Shown in pieces: positions 37,240 to 47,693 of a stretch of 64,000 nt of DNA. The notes under the pieces were generated by a model that did not search any database, had not been told where the DNA came from, and worked only from the letters and a program-made list of their open reading frames with translations. Position 1 is the stretch's first letter. The number at the start of each line of letters is the position of its first letter. Made by a program: the position numbers and the translations under genes. The stretch lies in contig OZ020267.1 of the NCBI GenBank assembly GCA_963971225.1, positions 32,503,298-32,567,297 on the forward strand, in the 5' to 3' direction. The DNA is from Melieria omissa. Lineage: Eukaryota; Arthropoda; Insecta; Diptera; Ulidiidae.

Positions 37240-37740
37240 CTCACATATCCTGCACACATCCGTTGAGCTTATTCCCATATTTTTGAGAAGGTACCTAAGT
37301 GAGCAATGCCCTGTTAGATACCCAGTGAGAATGCGAAGGTCCTCTCGGTTTAGCTTGAGGAGTTTATTGGATACCCTTCTGTCCGGGGCCAGGAATTGTT
37401 TTGCCTGCCGTAGTCCCGTTGTGTAGGTCCATTGGTCAGCAAATTCCTGGTGAGCCCATTTCCGTAACCACTCCTGAATGTGTCCTCTTGGTAGTCCACA
37501 GAATGGTTCCGGTCTATCAGTGGGCGTAAAGCACCCTTTTTCGCTAGGCGGTCGGCTTGTTCATTACCGTTATGTCCTTCATGCCCTGGTATCCAGTGCA
37601 GTTCTACAATGTTGCGACTACCCAGTTCATTCAGGAGATTGCGACAGTCCGTCACCAGTCTTGAGGTAGTCGAGTAGGCTTCTAACGCCTTAAGGACTGC
37701 CTGACTATCGGACAGTATATAGATATAAGTGCCAGACTTG
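37240..37740 (-). mobile_element. LINE fragment with RNase H domain
   Basis: The minus strand encodes the distal part of an RNase H domain: LSDSQAVLKALEAYSTTSR near 37660-37720, then ELHWIPGHEGHNGNEQADR and LAKKGA near 37540-37610. These are the catalytic Asp and the conserved Gly-His-x-Gly-x-x-Gly-Asn-Glu-x-Ala-Asp block of non-LTR retrotransposons with a terminal RNase H. It is cut at about 37740, and the reverse transcriptase is absent. A more decayed relative lies at 1-240. Confidence 0.8.
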
Positions 37741-38253
37741 TTGGTATATAATATAAAATAATAAAAATAATAATATGCAATTTTAGGCTATGTGAAATAT
37801 CTTGAAATATATCTTGTTATATGCTCTGTTGTTTTCGGTTATTGTCTTAAAATTTTTCTAGTGAACTACTGAACTAAAAAGAACTCGTTTTTTCAAGTGA
37901 TTTAAACTACATTCTCTGATCACTAAAATTAATTGAACTATCCAACTCTGACAAAACCAAAGCAATTGGCATCATTGCTCCAAAACATAAATTTTTAATA
38001 TAATTTGTCTTACTTCTTCGGTGCGCTCTGAACAACACTTATAATTTTATTAGTATTTGAGTTAAAATTTATTTGTTTTAAAATTAGTACACATTGCCTT
38101 TGATTTTAAATTGGTTGTAGAACGATGAAATAAATATAGGCGATAAAGTTCGACTACAAAATTTTTGTTTAGGAGCTCAAAAATATGATTGTGATAACTT
38201 TGCTGCCGCTTTCATTCTAATCACGTAGTTGACTACACGGCGACTGTCGAAGT

Positions 38254-38811
38254 CAGTGCTGCCACATACCTGAAAAGACTTTCTTCTAAATCTTAAAAAA
38301 AAACCGACATTTTCTCCCAAAAGTTACAAAACTCTCCTAAAATCGTTTTGTAATTTGCGTGATTTTAAAGGAATAAAACTTCTCATAAAAAAATAAAAAT
38401 ATATAGGTAGATATAATGTTTTTATGCAGCCTTTTTTATTCATTTTCAGCTTAACAACAAAAACAAAACATATAACAAATAAATCAAACAAAGAGAACAA
38501 TTTTTTGTGACAGCAATAAGTGAGAACGAGATAGAAAGAGCTCACATTTTGTAAGCTTAAACATTTATAGCACAATAGGATTCTTTAACTATTAAAATAG
38601 TTGCCAAAATATGTTTTGTTGCCAGTGTTCCAATGCATCTACTTCGTTATCCAAAAATCTCCCAGAAATCCACTAAGGATCCTAAAAATCCCCTAAAATA
38701 AAATATAAATCTTCTAAACTTTCTCCTAAAAAATGCTTCCTCCTAAAAGTTATTCTAAAAGGCCAAGAATCTCCTAAATCTAGGAAGAAATCTCCTGATC
38801 TGGCAACACTG
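38254..38811. mobile_element. hAT-like nonautonomous element
   Basis: Short inverted ends CAGTGCTGCCACAT and (reverse complement) CAGTGTTGCCAGAT are flanked by 8-bp near-duplicates GTCGAAGT (38246-38253) and GTCGAAAT (38812-38819). The 558-bp interior is non-coding and repeats 'ctcctaaaa'-type words toward the right. The 8-bp duplication points to the hAT group. Confidence 0.7.
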
Positions 38812-38819
38812 GTCGAAAT

Positions 38820-40889
38820 CGACCCTACCTTGAAATTGTGTGGCCGTGTCGCTGCCGTCTTGAATGTGTTCCCGCCATGAGTGCAAATGGAATGAATGTG
38901 TGTGTGAGCGCGAATTTGGGAAATGTGGAGGTGAATTACGCGTTGCGAGTAGTTGAAAGTGAATTTTATTTGACGGCACAATTGAAAACAGCAAAAACAC
39001 TGAACCATAACAAAATACGAGAAACAAAAACTGAAATTAAATTCAACATAAAATCCAAACTTTACACACGAGCGCTCCAACTGTGAAGGTAGGCAGGCAA
39101 GTACCCAATGAAAACCAATAATACATAAGCACATTTGTGCATTGAGATGAGAAAAAGCAATTAAAGTTTATATTCTATTGCATCAGCGACAACTCACTAT
39201 CGACAAGCAATTATGTAAACACAGCTGCAGAATTTTTACTGGTATCTGGCATTTTTCAGTTTAACTTATCTCATGAAATTGTGTTCGTTCGGCCGCATAT
39301 CGAAACTGTGACTTCACTGCGATGCTTATTGCAGCAAGATTTCTAGTTAAACTTTACTACTACTGCTTTCTTTGCTGCTTGTTTTGCTTATCTGCATTTT
39401 TTCATAGCCGAAAAACCACGTCACGTCATTGTCATCTCTGAAATAGGGGAATAATTCATATTCACCCATACGAGTGCGACACCTGTGACGTTGGCACACA
39501 GCGCTCAGTTTCTCTTCTTAACCTACTTGTGATGGCTGATGACTAAAAGAAACCAGAAACTAGCAGAAAAACATGAAAGGAACCAGTTCATTGTTTAGTT
39601 GATTTAAATAAACAAACTTAATCAATGGCACTGCTTAGTGGTTTAACTATTTTGTCCATTTAAAATGAAGAAGAAACTGGTATTCAACAAGATTCACTCT
39701 TTCGGAATGAATATTGGTCCGTTCGAGCTTTCGACTGTCAGTGAATATAAATTACTTATTTACATAATAATAGTCATTGAGCACTGAACAGTTGAACAGT
39801 GCAAAAAAGCTGATTATATAACATAAGATTATTTACTTTTGTTACTTTCCTCGCTTAACTTTCTTGACTGTTAAATGCTCAACTGCAAAGTTTTACGGTC
39901 AAAAACCATAAAGTATTTGAAATATGATGCTTGCCGAATCAAAAGCTTCCACGAGCAGCGATCGTCAAATGAAACGATGACAAACTATAGCCAACTGATT
40001 CAGCAAATTCCAGCAGGCTGTAGCTACATTTGTACACACATCGGTATGTGTGTGAAATATTGACGCATAGCACAGACACGAGTACGAATGCAGCTGATTT
40101 CGAAAATGGATTTTTTGCAACAATAACGAGTTGACAAAACATCACTAATGTGCGAAACACAACTGCCCAGTCGCAACATTCGAATAGCTGGCAATTTGTT
40201 TACTTTGTGCTGTGTTGATGTCACAGCAACAAAAATGCTAATGACACCAGCACAACAGGCAAACCGGTGCCGAGACTCATCACTGGGGGAGCAGAACGCA
40301 TTCTAACGGATACACGGTCAGTGCGTGCGTGGGTCAACGTTGCCACACACAGTCGAGCGATCGAGCGCTTCCACGGGCTGCTGCAGCGGAACCTCAGCGA
40401 AACAATAGCGAAATCCAGCAGCAGCAGCAGCGGCATCAACGCTTCCATTCTTTTTCCTTCTCAACTAATCTTCATTACAAATTCGGTCTTATTTATGTCT
40501 TGTTTTCACTGCGCGTTCGCACTGTTGCGCCTTCAAATGGCCAACATAAATTTGGTTTGTTGACCCGACAGCGACCGCAAAGGGCTACGCTGTTGCTGTT
40601 ATTTTTTGTATGTTTTTGTTGTTGTTATTATTGTTATTGTTGCTTCATAATTTTCTTGCTATCTTGCAGTTTCCCCCTTGGCATTTTGTTGCCGTGCTCA
40701 GTGGAGTTTCCCGCAATTTTCCCGCACAGTCACATGGGAGTGTAGTCAATAAGCAACGAGAATACAAATGAGAAATGGAAAATCATATCGCATGTAGAAC
40801 GAGTGGATGAGTGTGAGTGACTTGTAGCCATGACTACAAATGCTGTGGACGAACGTGACAATGGAAATGGGCAGACAGAATGTACATAG
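38820..40889. other. Intergenic sequence
   Basis: No supported gene. Overlapping open frames at 40220-40745 on both strands are driven by CAG/CTG-rich composition and have no recognisable domain. Confidence 0.35.
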
Positions 40890-40897
40890 GTATGTAT

Positions 40898-41666
40898 TAG
40901 GGATTGCAATTCCGGACCAGTTTTAAAATCCCGGGATTTTCGGGACTGAAAATCACAATCCCGGGATCCCGGGATTTTTTTCGGGATTGAATATATTATT
41001 TTAAGGAACTAGATCAGACTTTTTTTCAATCAAAAAAATATAACTATGTATTAAATACAATTCTGTGTACTTAATTTAAAACGAAGAACAAAATATTTAT
41101 GACAAATAACTTAAAAACGCATTTTATTGCCAAATCACCTGGCTAACCTGCTGAAAAGGCATATAGTTTCGCTATAGTTTCTCAAATGCTGATGGTTTTA
41201 TATTACCTGTTTCTTTATTAAACCTCTTATTTACACCATTTTCCCTGTGTATTGTGAATGTGACAAGTCAAATTAGTGTAAAGAAGAGTTAGACTTGCAT
41301 GTTTTTAGAAAATTCTGGTTGTTTACTTTTTTGAATGGAATCATTTTTGGGAGCGTCAGCTTGTTTGCACTTCTGATTTTAGTTACTGGCAAGTTTTGTA
41401 CTGGAAAAGTACCAAAACAGAGCTAGTTTGTATAAATTTGTAAAAAGTAGTTATACACAAACAGAGCTATTGTTGCATTAACACATTCAAACGTCACAGG
41501 CAATGGGCAATTAATTTTTTGCGTTAAATAAGAAGGGTTGCATTTTTCGGAATCAACGTGACAAAAGCAAAAAGTGAGCCTTTTTTTTTTGTTTCGATCC
41601 CGGGATTTTTCGGGACTGAAATTGTCCGGGATTTCGGGATTCGCGATCCCGGGATTGCAATCCCTA
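40898..41666. mobile_element. hAT-like nonautonomous element with perfect 8-bp TSD
   Basis: Ends TAGGGATTGCAATTCCGG and (reverse complement) TAGGGATTGCAATCCCGG are flanked by identical GTATGTAT (40890-40897, 41667-41674). Both subterminal regions carry repeated 'cccgggatttt' and 'cgggactgaaa' words in inverted arrangement, typical of transposase-binding subterminal repeats. 769 bp, non-coding. The interior (41220-41430) is shared with the diverged repeat at 27440-28175. Confidence 0.85.
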
Positions 41667-41674
41667 GTATGTAT

Positions 41675-43827
41675 GTGCACAGAATACATATATAAAAGAT
41701 AAATACAAATAAGATGTGCTTGTAGCTATGGATGTGAACAACTTTAATTGAGATTGAGATTTTCCTTTTCTGTAGTTTCCTCGAATTGTTAAGTGTTATG
41801 GGTTTGTGCTGTTGTGGGGTTTTTCATTGTTTCGAAATGTTGATATGTAATGGGCATTTCTACAGCTCGAGAAGAAATATGTGGGCGCCAGACATATTTG
41901 TAGTGTTTGTAGTAAACTTGAAGTCATTTAAAATATTCTTCAAAGTTGCAATAAGCCATCAAACAGTATCCGAGATGTTCAACACTAACCTTGACCAATC
42001 CAGCTGTGGGCCAAATATGTTCAGCCAACACTTTAAATAATTGTCTGTGCATACATACACAAATCAGCTGACAAGTGCACAACTACATCTACCCATATTG
42101 AACAATAATTGTAGAAACATAACATTAACTCGCTGTGCTAAAAAAAAATATCTAAGCACCACAAGCAAATGCAAATATTCACACATAAACATACATACCT
42201 TGTCTATGCATATTTTGTTGTTATTGTGTTGTCTTGAACAAGTAACATTAACCCATGAGTGCACATACGATTAAATGCTCATCTGCTGCTGCCGCATGCC
42301 TTTCTAGCGCATCTCCAAGACGGCCCGTTTGCCTTTCGTAACTTCCAATTTGTAATTTTTGCCCTCACTTCTATCACTGGGTGCGTTTTTGTGCTGTTGG
42401 TTTATTTTCAATTTTTTTGACTTGAGTTTTATTTCGTTTGTGGTTATTTTGCGTATTTCTTTGCGCAGCGCGCACAACGAACAACGCAAACAATACTAAT
42501 TGATTTATTTCCTTTTCACTTTTCCATTCACACACCAACAATTGCCACACAATTCCAATTCACTGCACCTCAATGTAATCCGATTTAATTTGAAAATTCG
42601 CACACGCCTCGTTACTTATGCGCATTTCTACGCACCGACTTTGCATAGCATTTTTTTTGTTTGATTTTTTCTCAAATTATTCTTCTCAAAATAACAAAAT
42701 GAAAAACACTGAAAAATATTTGCTGCGACTAAAACAAATGTGTCCGTTTGCTGCGACAGGCGCGCAACATTACCAGCAACGTACTAGCACTCAACTAGCG
42801 TTCCACTAGCCACACAACTGCAGCAATGTGCCCACACACACAATAATTTCCCCGCCAGATGGGAAGGGAATTTTCTCTGCCGAGTTCGACTAATAGCTGG
42901 CAATGCTGCCAACTGTGGCATTGCGGTGAATTTTTGTAGTTCCACTCTATATGACATTCGGGTTTGGTGTTTCCACTGCTGCTTTTGTGGCGAATTTTCA
43001 TCAAGTACTCTTTCGCATAGCACAGCGAGCGCCAGCTGGAGCTTTACTGGTGATGGATTCGCTAAGCATAGACATGAACCCAATATTTTCTAAATTATTT
43101 TGGCGTAAAACATTCGAAAAGATTAAAATCTGAAATAAGTACAATAATGAATAGTTGAATAGCTACAAAAGTCCTTTTTCTATTCAACTATAGATGAAAC
43201 TCACACTTGTTTGTATAACTTATGAAATTACATTTTATTTAAGCATATAACAATTTTAGTCTACTTTCCTTTTTGACACACATAAGATACTGTCTTCAAT
43301 TTTACTTACATTCATATAACATTTGATTACATATACATATATATATATACTAGTCTTAAATTGCACATTTACATTTATCTAAACGTACAAACGTAATACA
43401 GTCAAAAATTTCTTCATGTATAAGTAATCATCTCTGTGTAAATAAAACATATTTCAATACAATAATAGTTTGCTCATTAAAAATTTGTGTACTTTCAAAA
43501 CGATTCAAAGATATTATTTTACATGTGTATAAAAATTATACTATTTAGTTGCTTCAAACATTATTTGACGTCAATTATTGTCTCGGAAGACCAAAAACAC
43601 TACTTAAGTGGTAATTGTATGTATTAGCAATGGCGCATGTTATACTTGTGTACATATTCGAATCATATTTTAGACTCTGGAATGATGTCTTGTTCTTTGT
43701 TTGCTTTGCAATATTTGCTTCTGTTTGGATTTGTGTTTTGTGTTGCTCAATCTCAGGTCTCGGGTTCCGGCTCAGGAGGGATCAAGGATAGGCGCAGTAT
43801 TTCTCACTTGCCGCTCGAGTCCGAGTG
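41675..43827. other. Region left of MFSD11, including its 3' UTR
   Basis: The MFSD11 transcript (minus) should end here. A minus-strand AATAAA-like signal occurs near 43235 ('tttattt' on the plus strand). No further gene is supported. An AT dinucleotide run lies near 43330-43350. Confidence 0.4.
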
Positions 43828-45259
43828 TTAATCTTGTGACACACTTCTGGAGCCGTCCGGTGATTCGCGAGTGCGCCGCTTCACAGCCCATTCCACTATA
43901 CAGAAGCAGCCGGTGCCAACAGTGCCAAATACCACCAAGATAATCAACTGTGCTCGCAGACCCAGATGTGATGAGTAAAAGAAGCTAATCGCAGCTGCAA
44001 TCGACTGCAAAGATAAAAATAATATAACTATCACCAATAAAACGCGCAGTCAGCAAGACGCACCTGTGTAAACTTGAAGAGCGCAAAGGCACCCACAGAG
44101 TTCTTTACATATACACCGCCCAGCATCGAGTATATTTGCGTATTCATGCAGGCATCGCCCAAGCCCAGCAGGAAGGCGCACACCAACGCAACCCACGCTA
44201 TTGGTGGATCCAAATACGAGATGTCTTCGGTATCGTGGAAAGGTGCTCTGTCGGGCAGGTTCAGGAAAATCAGAAAGAAGGCAACCATGTGTATAACATA
44301 ACCGGCAATGACTATGGGGTCGCGACCGAAACGCGTAGTCTTCTTGCCCAGTATGCCGAACAGACCGCCGCCAAACACTTCGCCAGCGCCTATGCAAATG
44401 CCAGCAAGGCCAACAATTTCCTTTGGCGTGGTGTGGATTTGTTTCGTAAAACCAATGGAGGGACCGTAAACGCCGCTAAAGAACGACAGCTCAAGTCCTA
44501 GAAAAGACAAGACACGAGACACATGAATGAAAAAACCAATAAACAAACCAATGCAAACTACGTACCCGTGTAGAAGAAGGCCACGCTGAGCAGCAGCATA
44601 TCGCGTGTAATAAAAAGCCTGCCCGCGGATTTCAGCGCATACATGGCAGTGCCCCAACCGGACAGCTTTTCCTGAATCTCGCCATCGCCGGCCGAGTTGT
44701 CTGCTATGGGACGCAGCGCAGCAAGGAAGACAATGCCCAGTACTGCGACTGTGGTCAGCACACCAATCACCATGGTGCGCGTGCCCGAGTCGATGTGCTC
44801 CTTGTCCTGAAACTGGAAGTACACAAAAATGTTGCCGAAGAACATGCTGCACTGCAGCAGCGCCCAAAAGACACCCGAGTTGCGCGAAATGGTCGAAAGA
44901 TCACTGCAGCGCGCTAGGAATGTGCCCTGACCGGTCCATGTGATGGCAGCGCCAGCGCCCAATATGCCACTCGACAGGTAGAGCAGCCAATTGGATGGAA
45001 ACAAGAAGGTGACCATAAACATTCTGGAAAAGGAAACGAATTAGAAAAGAATAAGAGCAGACTTTGAGGTCAACCTTTTAGTGACTTACGTGTAGGTGAA
45101 TGCGCCCACCACCATTGCGATGCGCGGGCCTGTAAATGCAATGAAGGACGGCGCCAGCCAGTTGCACAGCGAAAAGGACGCATAAATTATGGCCAAGCTG
45201 ATGTAGCCGTCGCCGGTGAAAGACTTGTCCTCTTTCGAAATACTGTCCAAAATCGTTTT
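43828..45259 (-). CDS. Mfsd11: UNC93-like protein MFSD11, last four exons
   Basis: Multi-pass membrane protein of the major facilitator superfamily, UNC93 branch; the transported substrate, if any, is unknown. Exons in transcript order: 45090-45259, 44566-45023, 44064-44497, 43828-44004 (stop), all GT-AG and phase-consistent, giving 412 residues. Recognisable features include SFTGDGYISLAIIY near the start, the loop ITWTGQGTFLARCSD, RNSGVFWALLQCSMFFGN, and about ten hydrophobic spans. The family is about 450 residues, so a first exon of roughly 35-40 residues with the first membrane span is missing. I did not find it up to the BEL element at 47350, and it may lie beyond. The C-terminal tail (WAVKRRTRESPDGSRS) is basic and polar, as expected for a cytosolic end. 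The assignment to MFSD11 rather than UNC93A is from the conserved block around GDGYISLA. Confidence 0.9.
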
Positions 45260-46040
45260 CTGGAAAAGAACATTTTCGAAATTAAATTATGTGGCTGAGG
45301 AAGTTGACATTAATGAGAGTTCAATTCTGTTCACATGCTCAACGCGCGAATTAATGTCGTGCAATAAATAATAGGAAGCAAAAATGATGGACCATTTAGC
45401 ATTCAAACATCAACAACGTGTTCGTTTGTACATTTCGTACACGAAATGTTATTGACCGCTCACGCACACGACGACTCCACAACCCACACCCCCAAGCTTA
45501 TCGAAAGCTGCGTTCGGCTTATGCTATAAAAATGCCGCGTGCGTCAACCGCTTTCAAGAGCAAAGCAGCGTTTCTTTTATGGCTGCGCCAGTAAGCGGTC
45601 ATTCATTTAAATTCTAAACTCGTTTCCAAACAGGGAATTTGCCTTCGAACAAAGAGCACTTTTGACATTTGGAGAAATAAATTCGAGTATTTAAGTGTTC
45701 ACGTGCAAGTCATCCGTTAATTTGAGAAAGTATGCTGATGTCAGTCTGCCTCTCCTGAGCTTTAAATCAAGTAAATTTTCAGGTTTGCACTTAAATTTAT
45801 TTATAGGCCACAAAACAAATTGAAAGCAGTGCGTAGTAAACAAATATTCCTAACTCGAGTAACGTCCGAACCAATTAGCTCATTTTAAATAGGCTGTGCA
45901 CTTGCACTTTGCAGCTTTTTAGCAAAGGCAATTTATTTAAAGTAACTTAGCTCTTATTTCCCTGCTCTGCTAAGGGGTTTATGATCAACAATACCTTTTA
46001 GTCGCCCAGTTGGCTGAGACTTAAATAAAAAAATAATTAG
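45260..46040. other. MFSD11 intron or 5' flank
   Basis: Starts with the acceptor of the first visible MFSD11 exon. I see no coding block matching the expected N-terminus. A plus-strand 'gctataaaaatg' at about 45520 looks TATA-like but has no gene after it. Confidence 0.35.
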
Positions 46041-46042
46041 CT

Positions 46043-46450
46043 TTGGCATGGCACAAGAAAGAAAATTACTGCAGAGACCTCTCTCAACCGACAAAACTTT
46101 CACTCTTTAGGACACCTATTCTGCCTGTGCTTCTCCATGGCGCAGAAGCATGGATACTGTCGCGTAACGACACAGCGGCTCTTGGGGTGTTCGAGAGGAA
46201 GATACTTCGCAAAATCATCAGTCCTATTCGTATGGGCGAGGACTATCGTATACGAACCAACAACGAGCTGTATGAACTGTTTTAAGAGATGGACGTAGCA
46301 CAGCTAATCAGCATCGAGCGGCTGGATGATGAAGCTCCAGCGAAAGAGATGTTCGATGCGGTACTTGAAGGTCGACGACGAAGAGAGAAGCCGTTTTGGT
46401 GGGAGGACCAAGTTGAGGAAGTCCTATTTTGGTCGCATCGATCATGCGAG
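46043..46450 (+). mobile_element. LINE reverse-transcriptase C-terminal remnant
   Basis: The plus strand encodes LSLFRTPILPVLLHGAEAW and FERKILRKIISPIRMGEDYR (46043-46285). After a one-frame shift it continues MDVAQLISIERL and RRREKPFWWEDQVEEVL. This order is typical of the region after the palm domain in insect non-LTR reverse transcriptases (ARTLI.PVLLYG.E.W.., ALG.FERKILR.I.GP). It is 5'-truncated and frameshifted. Confidence 0.75.
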
Positions 46451-46482
46451 TTAACATTCCTCGATTATTTTCTCTTGCCAGT

Positions 46483-46530
46483 TTAACCCTTTCGATCCCG
46501 AATTGTACCCTGTGTCTTGATATTACTTTT
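46483..46530. repeat. Solo TTAA-MITE-like terminus
   Basis: TTAA followed by CCCTTTCGATCCCG resembles the ends of the TTAA MITEs, but no matching right end is found downstream before other repeats begin. It may be a truncated copy directly after the LINE remnant. Confidence 0.35.
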
Positions 46531-46839
46531 TGGTATTTAAATCATGAAAAACTTGCCTAAGAAGTGTGCACACGACATTTGAAGTCGCCACGCCTCTTTG
46601 TTAGAGTTCTAGAGCTGGTTTACTTAACAGAATACCGGGTACGCATTCCTAACGTTTGCCCCCAAACAAATTGCCACTGACAAATTTAAATTTTTAGTCC
46701 CTAAAATACAAAAACGAAGAGCTATGAGTCTAGTAGCGGAATATCGCGCTATCAGCTTTATTACTTTCCGAAGCAATTCCACGTATTCAGAAAATGCCTT
46801 TTTGGGCCGCGAGAAGAACTTCAATTTTCATACCAGCCA

Positions 46840-47206
46840 CGGTAACTGCTTGATACCAAAGGCTCCAGGTTCGATTCCTGGCTCGGGCTGGTGAACAACT
46901 CGTCTACTTCTATCGCTATCCACATGAAATGAATGAGAATTACAAGAATCGCACAAGTGCGCTCTTGGCAGTCGATGGTAAAACCTCCAAGTGTGAACGA
47001 AAAACTGCCATTGGCTTTCGGATTCGGCGTTAAACTGTAGGTCCCCTCCCCCTTTCCCCTTGAAATGTGTGCTGTAACATATGTTGGCAAAACAGTGTTG
47101 CAAGCACAGTTCAAAAACGGGTGAAATATGTGGTATCACAATGGGCCTTTCAGGCCTCCGAGTGTGTCTCTTATAGAGGCAGCCACCGCAACCTAACCTA
47201 ACCTAA
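46840..47206 (+). mobile_element. Putative tRNA-derived SINE
   Basis: A perfect pol III B-box (GGTTCGATTCC at 46868-46878) lies about 30 bases after a damaged A-box-like region ('ccagccacggtaactgc'). The body ends in 'aggcagccaccgcaacc' and tandem 'aacctaacctaacctaac' (47190-47207), a simple-repeat tail. No flanking duplication was established. It could also be a LINE tail that includes a chance B-box. Confidence 0.45.
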
Positions 47207-47349
47207 CTGCTGAAAATAAATAATCTCGAATACATATGTAGATAAAAATCGCAAGAATAAAGCACAAATACAGAAAAGTATTTGGATTTATTATTTCGGG
47301 GATATAAATGCAAATAAACTGTCAACTTGTATGTATGTTTCTTGTATGT

Positions 47350-47666
47350 TGTACGAACTGTGGACACTGTTTACGAACAGTTGAGCTGCGATCAAAAATA
47401 AAACTTGCGCACACGGGCGGAAGAAAACGCGTGTTTCTCGTGGTTTCTCTGTTGCAACTGATTCTTTATTTAAGGTGTTCTAACTGTACCGATATGAGAG
47501 TTGACAAACGGTTAAACGATGAGTGTATATGTAAGTACATAGTAGACAACAATGCAAATTCGTATTTGAGTGAGAATGAGAAAAAACATAGTGATTCTAA
47601 ACGTTGCAATGAGTACAAAATATTTCATGTTGACTTATATTGGAATTAAAGAAAACGGCGTCAACA
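47350..47666 (-). repeat. BEL element 3' LTR
   Basis: On the minus strand this is the downstream LTR. It begins TGTTGACGCCG and ends CAGTTCGTACA in transcript sense. The sequence is the same as the other LTR by visual comparison of all 317 positions. Confidence 0.95.
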
Positions 47667-47693
47667 TCCCGGGGGCGTTGAAAGAATCGGCTT

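Noticed and set aside
45515..45535. TATA-like 'gctataaaaatg' as a promoter
   Set aside because: No coding exon or transcript evidence follows on the plus strand, and the neighbouring gene is on the minus strand.
47187..47207. Telomere-like 'cctaacctaacctaac' run
   Set aside because: Only about three units, at the end of a SINE-like sequence; a simple-repeat tail is the likelier explanation.
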